Shown one piece after another: positions 20,617 through 31,245 of a stretch of 64,000 nt of DNA. Numbering within the stretch: the stretch's first letter is position 1; every line of letters begins with the position of its first letter. Below the pieces are notes generated by a model. That model was not told the DNA's origin and did not search any database. It saw only the letters and a program-made list of their open reading frames with translations. The translations under genes and the position numbers were made by a program. Source of the DNA: Rhizodiscina lignyota (taxonomy: Eukaryota; Ascomycota; Dothideomycetes; Aulographales; Rhizodiscinaceae); assembly GCA_010015805.1 (NCBI GenBank), contig ML978130.1, positions 310,001 through 374,000 of the forward strand. The letters run 5' to 3'.

Positions 20617-21873
20617 GATGTTTCCAGTAAATACAACAGAAAATATGAGATTAATTATATGACCAGACAGAGGGGTGGCCGATGAGATCTTAAAAGTGCA
20701 GGGCAAAATCTGGTTGTTAAGGAAATAGAAATATGCTACAATCGATGTTAACTGGGCTTGTACGGGATGTTTAGCATCTAATATTTGGCGTTACACATAG
20801 CGGTTGACCTTTAAGGTCAGATTAAATATGCAAATTGACTTGAGAATTACCCGAGAATTACTTTAGCTTCCTAACGATGACAGAGCTAGGCTAGACCTTA
20901 AGGTGGTGGGGATGTGGCTTGGTGAACGGACTGCCATGAAGCACGTGTCACCGGAAGCTATTATCCACATACAGGGCTAAGTGTGCTAGTAACTCTAGTT
21001 AGTATGTACCGTGATTATCTCGTTCTTTCGCTGAAGCTAGTAGGGGCCCCTGGGGGTGCACGAGCTGCATAGAGGCTGTGGATACAAGTAAGCGATCGCC
21101 TTAGGTATTTAAGTGGGTGACAAAATAGTTGAGTCGTGGCTGTAGTATATAGAACTACGAAGATGTATATCCTCGATAGTTAATATAAGTTATACACGCT
21201 GAAGCTGCGTAGTTTAGATAAACAGACTCTAGGATATAATTTATCGACCTTTCAGAGATACTCTCGCTAGCGTTGAAGAGGAAACTTCGCTTCTGCTGAA
21301 CACGTTCAAACTTTATAGAACTCAACTATTTTGTCACCCTCATAGTATTCTATACTTTCGTAACTTTGCGTAGCCTTCATATCGATAATCACTATAGAAA
21401 CAAGAGCACAAGCCTTTAGAAGGCCCTTATAAGGTCATCGAACAGTTTGAAGCCTATGAGCCGAAGGGCCTCCGAGCAGCTCGTGCACCCCAGGGGCGCC
21501 CTACTAGCTTCAGCGAAAGAACGAGATAATCACGGTATTCTAGACCAAGTGGGTATCATGGATTATCTATCTGATAAAGTGGCCGAGGATCAAGTTGTAG
21601 ATTTCGCCGATTTCCTCGGCGCAGATGTATGGATTCGAATATAATCTATGTAATAAAAAGTCTCTATATTATGAACGAACTCAACTGATGAACAATCAAT
21701 AGAAAAGATTTTGCCTTCTGCATGTACTGCTTCTTTACTATGCAGTACCGCTCTGGCCTGTGAATTTCAATACTTGGCTCCGGTCATTCACACATCAAAT
21801 CTTTCCTCAGCCAGGTAGAATTTTCTCAAGAAAGAAAAATCGAGAAAGCTGGCTTATCAGGTAGACATGCGTC
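20617..21873. other. Intergenic region holding the inverted-repeat element
   Basis: Between the phosphatase gene (promoter side) and the 3' end of the UNC93-like gene. Apart from the element at 21009-21535 I see no gene. Confidence 0.5.
21009..21535. mobile_element. Non-autonomous inverted-repeat DNA element (MITE-like), TA-flanked
   Basis: About 60 bp at the left end (CCGTGATTATCTCGTTCTTT...) recurs as a near-perfect inverted copy at the right end. They differ by a few bases in a G/C run. TA dinucleotides flank both ends (21007-21008 and 21536-21537), the target duplication expected of Tc1/mariner/pogo-type transposons. A second inverted pair lies inside: GTGACAAAATAGTTGAGT at 21117-21134 and its complement at 21320-21337. 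There is no transposase frame, so the element must be mobilised in trans if at all. The near-identity of the ends suggests it is not very old. Confidence 0.82.
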
Positions 21874-23561
21874 TTACACGGTGAGTACCTCCTCGATATC
21901 CAAATCAATTTCTCCCTTCTCATCGATTTGCATGGCAATTTGCTCCTTTCGTCTCTCGTTTGCCATCTGCTCTTCGGTAACAACTCCTTCAGCAGTCAAT
22001 AGTTCTTCGAATTTGTGGGGAACAATGACGTTTTCCTCAAGGAAGTAGTTGGTCTCCCTAACTTGCGTTATGATGATCATCAAAAGCGTAAAGATTCCGA
22101 CCACGTAGAGAACAAATTGGAATACCAGCTGGTGGAGGAAAGAAACACCTTGAGAGTCCATAATGAATGCTACCATCAAACCCCAGCCGATAGTGCCCTT
22201 GAATAAACCAGCGTATCTTGAGCAGGTGTCGGGGTCATTAGTCAGAGCCGCAAGCACCCATTGGACGCAGATCTGGTACGTCTACTCAATGTTAGTAATT
22301 CTAAAGCTTGTTGGTGTTTGAACACGTACTCCGTAAATGACTGCTTGGAGGAGATAAATGACAAAGCCAGGGCCAAAGTTTGAATCCGTCCAATCCACGT
22401 TGCGTGGGGTTCGATCCACATTGTTTGTGACGACCCAAGCTATGGCACCAGCAGAACCTGCAAAAGTAACAATACCTAACACCGTGGTACCAACGATTCC
22501 GCGCATTCGACGAGATTTGATGAAGCCAGTGTCCATTATTGCCGAGAGAATAAGGGGACTTGGGATCATGATGAGTTGAAAGCAAGCATTGTTAAGGGAA
22601 CGTGTTCGGAGATTGTAGGTATATGCGTTGATTACACTTGACAAGACCTTGAATTTCGACAAGTCAGCCAGAAGTCACATAGAACGGAGTTCTCTACCTT
22701 GATCGGGCGGCCGCACGATCAATTAGGGTCGAATAATACTTACCAGACTCATCTCAGCCACAAAGATGCCAGGAATCATCACCCAGACTTTCCAGTCTGT
22801 GAACAATAGCATGAGGCGTTTTGATTCGATCATGATGGAAGTGTGCTTGAAAATCGCGATGTGCGTGCCGTCATCTCGAGTGACGTGCTTCGGATTTACG
22901 ATGAAGAAAAGAGAAAGCAGGATGGCCATGCATTGGATGATAATGAAGACAGTGTAGAGAGTGTCTGTGGTTCTGGTTTCTGTGGCGTGGAAGTTGATAC
23001 CAAAGGCAATAAAACTGCCAACGGTACCTCCAAGGGAAGTCAACGCCCACTGCCACGAGATGAACCGCCCCTTTTCATCTTCATTTGCGTAGGCGAACTG
23101 GATGAAGCCAGCAGCAGTCCAGAGTAAAGCAGCAGTCAATCCTAGCCAAGCCCCTGCCAGATATGCGAACCAAACGTGTCCAGTCCGATCAAGATACCAG
23201 AGGGATCCGATGTAGATGGGATAGCCTGTAGCCGCGAACATAATGATAAGCTTTGGTTTGACAAGATTCAAAATAGTGCCTCCAAGCCATCCAGAGAGAC
23301 CGTAGAGACCAAAAGTGATAGCACTAGCGGTAGAAACCACATGCTGGGCCGAAGCAGTGCTACCTCCAGCTCCCAGACCCGTAATGGCAAGATAGATACC
23401 GGGAAGACAGAACAAGATGGAGCCCATCACATAATTCTGATTCCATGTTCTGCCATTGTTAGATATTGTTATTCAAGGATTTTATGCGTATGATAATACC
23501 GATTGAGACGAAATTTTCCTTTAAGACCGAGGTCTAGGGAGAAATTCTGAAAGCGATCCAT
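21874..23561 (-). CDS. UNC93-like MFS membrane transporter
   Basis: Model complement(join(21874..22281,22330..22647,22744..23449,23500..23561)), 497 aa. The protein fits the fungal UNC93-like (DUF895-type) transporter group, whose substrates are mostly unknown. The N-terminus is cytosolic (MDRFQNFSLDLGLKGKFRLNR), then TWNQNYVMGSILFCLPGIYLA starts a multi-helix domain. Family blocks include GLYGLSGWLGGTILN, AWLGLTAALLWTAAGFIQ, ANEDEKGRFISWQW and ALTNDPDTCSRYAGLFKG. About 11-12 hydrophobic segments are visible, and a charged C-terminal tail of ~50 residues follows. All introns keep phase. The 96-bp intron at 22648-22743 contains a long GC palindrome. It sits in an accessory region, but no pathway can be assigned. 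Confidence 0.88.
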
Positions 23562-24402
23562 GATGTATTATTGAATGTGAAAGTTGAAGATGGGAATGAA
23601 ATAAACTTAGCTGCAGATCAATGGAGGACCTACAATATTTATGCTTCTCTTCCTCCATTATTTCTATGGTTCTTTACTACATTACCACATGTCGTTGCGG
23701 AACTTGGAGATTCTGGATAATCATCTCAAAAGCGACCAATGAGTCCTGAGATATAAAAAACGTGGGAGCCTGAAAAAAGAGTGCTGTTCTATGTATACGG
23801 CCTAGAACATGCCTCGGTTGGCTACCACCCGGAATTCTTATTCAAGACCCGTACCAAATCTCATTGTGATAATATGGCCAAGAAAGAAGGGGCAGAAAGT
23901 GGCTAGCCAATATTGCGTATTTTCGACCAAAAATTCGGGACCAGTGCTCCAAACCTTATGACTTCGAAATCTTCCGCGGGTCTCGGCGAATTGGTGACGG
24001 TTTAGGCGAATTCGAAGATACGTGATGACAGTGCGGGTCGGCAACTTCATGACCCGTTTTCGGGGAAGCTGAGGTACAGACGCATAACTTCCCGTAGATT
24101 AAGAAAATCTCGAGAGCAAAGCCCACGCTATTGAACTATATTTTCCAGTGGTCATCCACGTTCAGATTCCCATCGATATAATAGGTCATCATATCATCTC
24201 TCAATCACCTTTTCACCATAGGCGTTTTAGACAGGACCCTTACCCACGCCACATGGCACGTGCACATACACGTGCGCTTCGCTCCCACACGGCCGCCAGG
24301 TGAGTGTTCGTTTTAGTTTTCCTCGACCTCGTCGTCGAGGTACATGAGGTTTGTGCTGTTTCGTGTTCCCTTTCTCTTCCTACAAGTTGTATGACAGTAA
24401 AG
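23562..24402. other. Divergent intergenic region, no gene seen
   Basis: Shared upstream region of the UNC93-like gene (-) and the GFA-domain gene (+). A CACGTG-like cluster (ggcacgtgcacatacacgtgcg) lies at about 24257-24276; nothing else is recognised. Confidence 0.45.
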
Positions 24403-25118
24403 ATGGCTACGTTCAACTATCCGCTTACCGGACGTTGTGTTTGTGGAGAGTTGGTCTATCATATGGAGGTGCCGCCGATGGCCACACACTGCTGTCAGTC
24501 AGTCTCACCCACCCTCGTCGTGATTCAGCATCGAACTTTGACATTTTCATTTTTTCCACGAAAATGCATGTTAAACAGATATATCATTGTAGCTGTCGCT
24601 GGTGTCAAAAACAAACGGGTGCTTCCTTCGCATTGCACGCATTTATCGAAAAGAACAAACTCAAAATACTAGCCGGGGAGGTCGAAGAAGTCACCGTGGA
24701 AAGCCCAAGTGGTGCCGGCCAGGTCATGACTCGATGTTCGAAATGCCACTTTGCCGTGTGGAGTGTTTACTTGTCTTTGGGCCCCGAAGCTGAGGTTGTA
24801 CGAAGCCTTGATGTCGGGACACTCGACGAACCTGATGCTTGCCCACCCGATTATCATATATACACTCATCACAAGCAACGGTGGATCACATTTTCCGACG
24901 ACATTCCGGTATTCGATCAGTTGTATGATGAGAACGAGATCTGGCCTAAGGACAAGCTCCTGAGACGGAGAAAAGCTCTTGAGGTAAGTTTATAACCCCT
25001 GATCAAATGTGCTTATTCTGAACTACTATCCGGGCCCGCGAAAAACCGTCTTCATAGAAGAAGACCCAGAAAATGCGACTGGAACCAATCCATGAAGGAG
25101 ATTATGTAGCAGGATAAA
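24403..25118 (+). CDS. GFA-domain (glutathione-dependent formaldehyde-activating enzyme-like) protein
   Basis: Model join(24403..24501,24579..24983,25059..25118), 187 aa. The GFA/CENP-V fold binds zinc through Cys pairs: CVCGELVYH at the N-terminus, HCSCRWCQKQTG (about 36-47) and CSKCHFAVW (~87-95). These are all typical of fungal GFA proteins, whose substrates are generally unknown. The first intron is less certain: I used a GTCTCA donor at 24502, which keeps the frame and leaves MATHCCQS before IYHCSCRWC. The second intron has a strong GTAAGT donor at 24984, leading to a short last exon ending in EGDYVAG. Without it the protein would end two codons later, after EVSL. An in-frame ATG at 24391 would add four residues. 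Confidence 0.8.
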
Positions 25119-25491
25119 GTATGCTTTAGAGATATATTGCATTGACGTAGCCAGTCGGAACAGCGTGGTCTTGTTCATATAGCTTAAATGATAGACTTTG
25201 GACCGTAGAGATATGAAACCGAATGTTTAAATTAAGCCATCATGTCAATTTTAATGATTTCTAATGAGTATCGGGGTCTTATCACTCTTTTGCGCATGGT
25301 AGTCAAACAATTTAAGTGGGTATTAGAATTTCTCTGCAGAACATGTATAAATACAGCGTCGCCCGCTCTTCCCACCCCAGCATTGCAAACACACCTTTCA
25401 AATGTCAAATACTTTTGCAACTTATGAACCTTCCACAAAGCACCCAACCTAGTGTCCATGTGAGATATTTTCCATCAAGAGTTCCACGACC
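25119..25491. other. Intergenic, nothing recognised
   Basis: Promoter side of the DHA2 transporter; no gene or repeat seen. Confidence 0.5.
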
Positions 25492-27384
25492 ATGATAGAC
25501 TCCAAAAATGCAATTCGGCAAACAGTTGCTCCAACTACCACAACCCCGATCCTACAACCAGACCCCAAAGCTCCCACCGAAACAACCAGACTCCTGCTTC
25601 CAGATGATTCCTCTGAAGTTTCAGCTACGACACAAAATGTGCATTATCAAAACGTTTCCGGCATTCAATTTCGCTGGCTCTTTGGCTGCCTCATGCTTGC
25701 CAGTCTCGTCGCCTTCTTCGACGGCACCCTCATGGCCTCTAGCCATCCGATCATCGCTTCCTATTTCCAAGCCAGCAATTCCGCCTCCTGGCTTTCAACA
25801 GTCTTCTTCTTGACCTTGACCGTCTTCCAGCCTATGTATGGGCGTGTTTCTGATCTCATCGGACGACGGCACGTTTTACTCTTTGCGTTGGTTGTCTTCT
25901 TCCTCGGCACCGGTTGGTGTGCTGCTGCGCCGGATATGGGGAGCTTTATCGCCGCGCGTGCATTATGTGGTTTGGGGGCAGGTGGCGTCGCTGCTATGAC
26001 GGTCATTCTGGTCAATGACGTGGTGCGATTGGAATATCGTGGGATATATCGTTCGTTGACCCTGTGCTCCTCAAAAGGAGACCAGTCCTCTCCGCTCTTC
26101 TAACTGCTAATACTTCCGCTAGAATCATACTACAATGTAGCTTGGGGGTTGGGCAATGGACTTGGAGCAGCGTTAGGTGGAGTTCTCTGTGACCAGCTTG
26201 GCTGGAGAGCTGCATTTGGCATTCAGCTGCCGTTCATTTTTGCCATTGGAATCGTCGCCTGGATTGTGACACCAAGTAACCTGGGTCCCAACCTCGCCAA
26301 ATCCGAAATCCAAACTTTTGTTGAAGCTGCACAAGCCTTTGACATCCCCGGCGCCTTCGTCTTAACGGTTACAATCACATCTCTAACTCTTAGCTTAAAC
26401 CTCCCCGGCACTGTCCTTCCTTGGACTCATCCCATCGTCCTCATATCCCTTGCCACCTTCCTTATCAGCAGCTGCTTCCTCCTTCACGTCGAGTACTACG
26501 CCCCACGTCCCATACTCCCTCTCTCTCACTTGTCAACTCCTCCGATGCTAAATTTAATGTGGTCCAACTTCCTTTCCGCCACCACTATCAACACCGTTCT
26601 ATTTTATCTACCACTCTATCTTCAAGCTGTTCGAGAACTGTCCCCGACCGCTTCAGGTCTTTATCTTCTTATTCCCCTGGCCAGTGCCTCTGCTGCTGGT
26701 CTCATCTCCGGTCTATGGATCACCAACATCCGAAAAACGAAGCCTCCTATCCTTGCAGGAAGCGTCTTCTTTCTCCTCGGGGCTATCTCGACCACGGTTC
26801 TCTGTATAAACCCCACCACTGCTACCACCATCTCACCCTGGGCTATAGCCCTTCTCATACCAGGCACATCTATTGCGCAAGGCATGAACTGGTCAGCCAC
26901 TACAATCGCCGTTCTTACCCTTCCAGGGCCTAGTTCCAAACCCGCGTCCAGCTCTCCTGATGGCAGAGAAACCACTCCCTCCCGAACAACGACATCTCCA
27001 TCGCAATCCACAACGACAACGACTCTCGCCCTAATCCGCTCCATCGGCTCTACCCTTGGCATTGCCTTCAGCAGCTGGATCTTCCAGGTCACCCTCCTCT
27101 ACTACCTGAACCAGAACATCACTTCCAATCCTGAAGGAACAACTAAACAAGCACTCATCGACCACATAACTCACGCCTCTATTTCTGCTATTGCCACTCT
27201 ACCTCCGCTCATCAAAGCACAGGCTATCGCGTCGTACGTCCAGGCGCTCCGGTTAACGTTTGCATCCGGCATCATAGGGGCGGTTGGAGGGCTGCTCTTA
27301 GTAGTTGCGGTCAGAGATAGGCTTCCTTCTTTGAAAAGAGAGTCTAAAGAGGAAGATGAAGAGGAGGAGGAGGAAAGTAGATGA
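25492..27384 (+). CDS. MFS drug/amino-acid transporter, DHA2 (14-TMS, VBA-like)
   Basis: Model join(25492..26050,26123..27384), 606 aa. A proton-coupled antiporter of the DHA2 group, related to vacuolar basic amino-acid permeases and multidrug exporters. Motif A reads GRVSDLIGRRHVLL (~121-134), and the motif-C-like RALCGLGAGG and RGIYQSYYNVAWGLGNGLG block are characteristic. The 72-bp intron falls between RGIY and QSYYN, a place where the family is strongly conserved, so the splice is secure. About 14 hydrophobic segments are present. The C-terminus is acidic (EEDEEEEEESR). A Ser/Thr-rich loop (~480-505) separates the last helices. It may export a metabolite or toxin, but no substrate can be inferred. 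Confidence 0.92.
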
Positions 27385-27904
27385 CAAACGAGGGCACGGA
27401 AAATTAACGACAACGCCATTTACTTTGCCATATAGCTGATCAACGCACACCACATTGTGCGGTATTTGCATAAATTTATAAGAACACCGACTTCTGATAC
27501 TGGTTTCATCTTTTTGAAATGGCCTTCCTGCGAGTCTATTCGCCTCTATGCACGAAATGTTTACCGTTAAAGATAGTTCCCAAATGAGCCTATCTCTTCC
27601 CCTTCTCTCAGTGCTGTACTCATACCTAGGATACGATCATTAGGGGCGACTGGCTCTGTCTAAACAGCGGCCTTTACCTCATCTTCCCCAACATCATGCT
27701 TTACTCCTCCGCCAAGGACATTATCCGCGGACTGTCAATGGCCGTAGGTGTTCCCTCGCTGCCGAGGAAGGCGGCAGTGCTCTAGTTCCGACAACTGCCA
27801 TCAGCGACAGGTCAGCCTCGGAATCAATTGAAGAGATAGTGATTAAATCAACGCTAACAATAACGCTGTTGAAGACTGGTTAGGGATTTTCCATGGGCGC
27901 TGAA

Positions 27905-28114
27905 ACTCCTCGTATATCTGCAATGCATCAACTTCAGCTTTAGGACAACACGCTGGAAGTGCACGATCGAAGGCGAACGGTCCGATAATAAAAATATATC
28001 GAACAAGAAGCAAATCGGAGACGCCGCCACACTTGGCCAATCACACATCGACCTCGAAGCGCAGAGGTTCGTTGCGAAAGAATAAGACTTCTTTGGGGCA
28101 ACAGAACTACCCAG
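27905..28114. repeat. Dispersed repeat, copy B (pairs with 11905-12118)
   Basis: Collinear with 11905-12118 over about 210 bp with many transition differences; direct orientation. Flanks do not match, so this is a dispersed element rather than a segmental duplication. Confidence 0.7.
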
Positions 28115-28459
28115 ATATGTATCTGGATGAAAGCAATATCATGTAGGCGAAGCTAGATCATCGGCGCTAAAGTGTCAAGCTTTATGTTGTGGCGTCTTGG
28201 TATACCCCACTACTGCAGCAAAGCAGTGCTAATATTCCATTGGATATGGTTTCTTCGCATTCAAATTTATCAAACCTTCACGTAGCGCTAGGAATGTGAG
28301 GCTAACTCATGTGTCGCATACGGCACAAATATGTCCTTTTCAACTTTAGTAGGATTTCAATCAACTGTCTCCTAAATAAAGCCGTCGAGCAAAAAAAAAA
28401 ACGCTTCAGAGATGCCTCTCGTCTTGCTCTGATAAATAAGCTGACTTTCATCCATAACC

Positions 28460-28654
28460 ATGAATCCAAGTGCTGCAGGCGATAATGACACTAAGATTTA
28501 CGACAACTCGCCCATCTCCTTTACTCCTACGAGCGAAGACGGAATCTTCGAGAACAACATAGATCGCCTCAACGCCACTAAGCCAAGGCCGGTTCGTTCC
28601 ATCTCATCGGAAGACGTGATTACACCGGGACGGATGGATAACGCCGGCTCGTGA
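28460..28654 (+). CDS. Possible small protein, 64 aa
   Basis: An open frame starting in a good context (AACCATGAA) and encoding a polar, Ser/Pro/Asp-rich peptide. No domain, no homologue I recognise, and no splice evidence. It lies alone in a gene-poor stretch, so it may be chance. Confidence 0.15.
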   Translation: MNPSAAGDNDTKIYDNSPISFTPTSEDGIFENNIDRLNATKPRPVRSISSEDVITPGRMDNAGS

Positions 28655-31245
28655 TGGTGAGCCCGGATCTCAGGAATGAGTATGCGTAGAAGACAGTAAT
28701 GGGTGGCTCGGCTTCCGGAATCCCATCTCAGGAGGGTGATTAGGCCGCGATAAACGGTAGAGAATAAGCTGTTTCGCTTCATGGCATGACGTATGGGAGA
28801 GGTTCGGGATTCATGAGAGGTCAGAGGGAACCCGGAAAGTACGCTCGAATTATGACAGATTGACCCTAGGGAGAACTTTAACCAGTAGGCATCAAGGTAG
28901 AAAACGAAGTAGAGAAGTCGGTGATGAATGATGATTGAGAGCAGGGGGTCTCTAGAGATGTTCTGTGTTTGTTAAGGTCTAGCATTCATTAAGCGGACTT
29001 GGATTTTCGGAGAACACCAGCACCATACAGTACGATAACGTCTGCGATGGCGTGTTTAGGCTGTGCTTCAGGGGCAAATCTCTTTGAGAATCAAAGACCT
29101 CTCGAAGGTTATCCGGAAGATAGCTCGATTGGTTGTGCTTCAGTGTTGGAGTCCGGTCGTTAAATCGAAGTCTCGTCCATATTTATGAGACAACTTTGAG
29201 GCATAAAATGACTGAAGAAAACTATTCAGGTGAAATGTCAATGAGCCATAAATGATACCGAAACAGGATGGATACACTTTTTGTATAGCGGAGGTTTACG
29301 AAATTGACTTTCAATTTAGGTTGACAAATTCGTCAAGTCGATGGATGGTTCAGAGCAATGCCTGTATCTGGAAACATCGTGTGAAATCATTATGGCAAGG
29401 ATGCTGGGGCCCTAAACAAGTGCGTTTCATATTGTTTCGTTGTAATCGCGCCCCTTTGTATATTGCCTTCCCAACCACGCAATCGGAGAAAAGCCGTTCG
29501 TTGAGTAACGCCGCTAAGGACCACATGGCACTCAACATAACCTCTGGTTCATGAGTTCGCATTACGATGACTCGCTTGTGAGGCTCTCCTCTCTTAACCA
29601 CAAACTGTCCAGCATCACCAGCTGCACGGTCCTTAGCAGAGCTTGTCGATAAGGCTCGAGGCTATCCGACGCTATCGATTATTTCTGTGATAGTGTGATC
29701 GTTATGACCGCTCTCCCTGGTCATTCGGCCTCCGCATGTGTGAGAGGAGTGCGAGTTTTAAGCGGATATAGGCTTCGGTGACAGAATCTGATGTGTTATG
29801 TTGATCTCCTGGTGCTCTCGATGGTGCCGATGTTCGTGAGGGGACAGATCGAGACCAAGACTCGATGGAAGAGGTGTGATGAGCGGTTTGTATAGAATGA
29901 GGATGCTGGCCAACCTCAGATGGACTCCTAGTAGAGGAAGATAAGGGACATGGCGAGGCGGACATATTGAATAGCGAGGAGAGATGCAACTTTCAATACT
30001 GAAAAAGGAATCTCCGCAGAAAAACAATGGAAAATGAAAATAATAATATGAAATGCCGCGAAAACGGAAGCTAGCTTAGCACATATGAAAGGTGGTGGAA
30101 CTGGTGTATCTGGCCTTATATCAAGTTGGAGATAAACCTCTCCAGCTTCGTGGATAGATAGTAAGTAGAGCTGAGAAAGCACATGGTGATTTTCAAATCG
30201 AGTAAGCACGTCTGTACCCTTCCACATTCGCCTGTCTTCATATCAATGGGCCAATAAACGTCGGAGGCGTTAAACGAGAAAGGTTAAATTTGCTCACAAT
30301 GTGGAGCAAGATGGAAACAAAGGCGGTCCTCATGCTCCCAGACGAGCGGGTAAACCACGGGCGTGACAAATACATTGCAGGAGTGAGGTTCCGAGGGATG
30401 CTGCAGTAGCAATACAGCTGTGAGGTGGGCAAGAAGAGCGCTGATGGCGTTAGCAAAACAAAGCCCGTCGATGTTTGGAATTCCAAATCTTCAGGGCGAG
30501 GCTGGGGGTTGCGGGAAGCGGTGGGTCCATGCACAGGTACGATTTGAGATTATGATTCACAGATCGTCCACCTGGTAGGCGAGTATCAGATCATGTCTTG
30601 ACGGTGTTAGCGAGTTGGCGCTCGGCTTTGATGGGGAGAGATGATTTGAAAGATGGAGAGGATTAGAAAGGAGCTGTGGACCGAGGGTTGTGACTACTGG
30701 TTACTAAAAAGGAGGCCAAAAGCCTTGGTCCGTGCAACCAGCGCGACGGACAATCCGACAAGTTACAACCGACAACCGCCACAAAGCCACTTGCCACTGC
30801 ACGAACCTCTCTCCAACCACCTGCAGCATCACCTCTCTTTCACGTGAAATAGGCAAGTACTGAATCATACTATGTGCATATTTTCCAGGCTATTTCCCAA
30901 AGACACTCTGGTCTTGCGGGGAGACGGCCGCGCACTACGCACGCACGTAGCCGCTCACGAGTCACGTTCGACAAAAGAAAGCACCGCATTGTCATCTACA
31001 GTTGGGGTGTAATCGCAAGCTAGGCGTCTATCAGTACTCCCAAGCTGTCAGCGTTGCATCGGCGGCTAACCAGACATTTGGTGCTACGTGGTATCCTATC
31101 ATTTAGCCTCACTCTTAAGCTTCTGGCAAGGAAACTAAAATCGCAGATTGCAAGTATTCTGTACTGGGTACTAACGTAAGGTACATTTAAACCACTAAGT
31201 ACAAAGTATAACAGTGCGCCTTATCTTACTGATGAAGCTTCGACA

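Larger units (their letters stand above)
27385..31245. other. 3.9-kb stretch without a supported gene
   Basis: Only short frames occur. The best are a 64-codon plus-strand frame at 28460-28654 and a chain of minus-strand frames at 29702-30534 with Ser/Pro-rich and hydrophobic pieces that do not splice into a family I know. Repeat copy B lies at 27905-28114. The stretch may hold a fast-evolving or decayed gene. Confidence 0.45.

Noticed and set aside
25242-28782. Shared peptide YRGLITLLR in frames at 25242 (plus) and 28782 (minus)
   Set aside because: Only about 30 bp with roughly 70% identity, no extension on either side; treated as coincidence.
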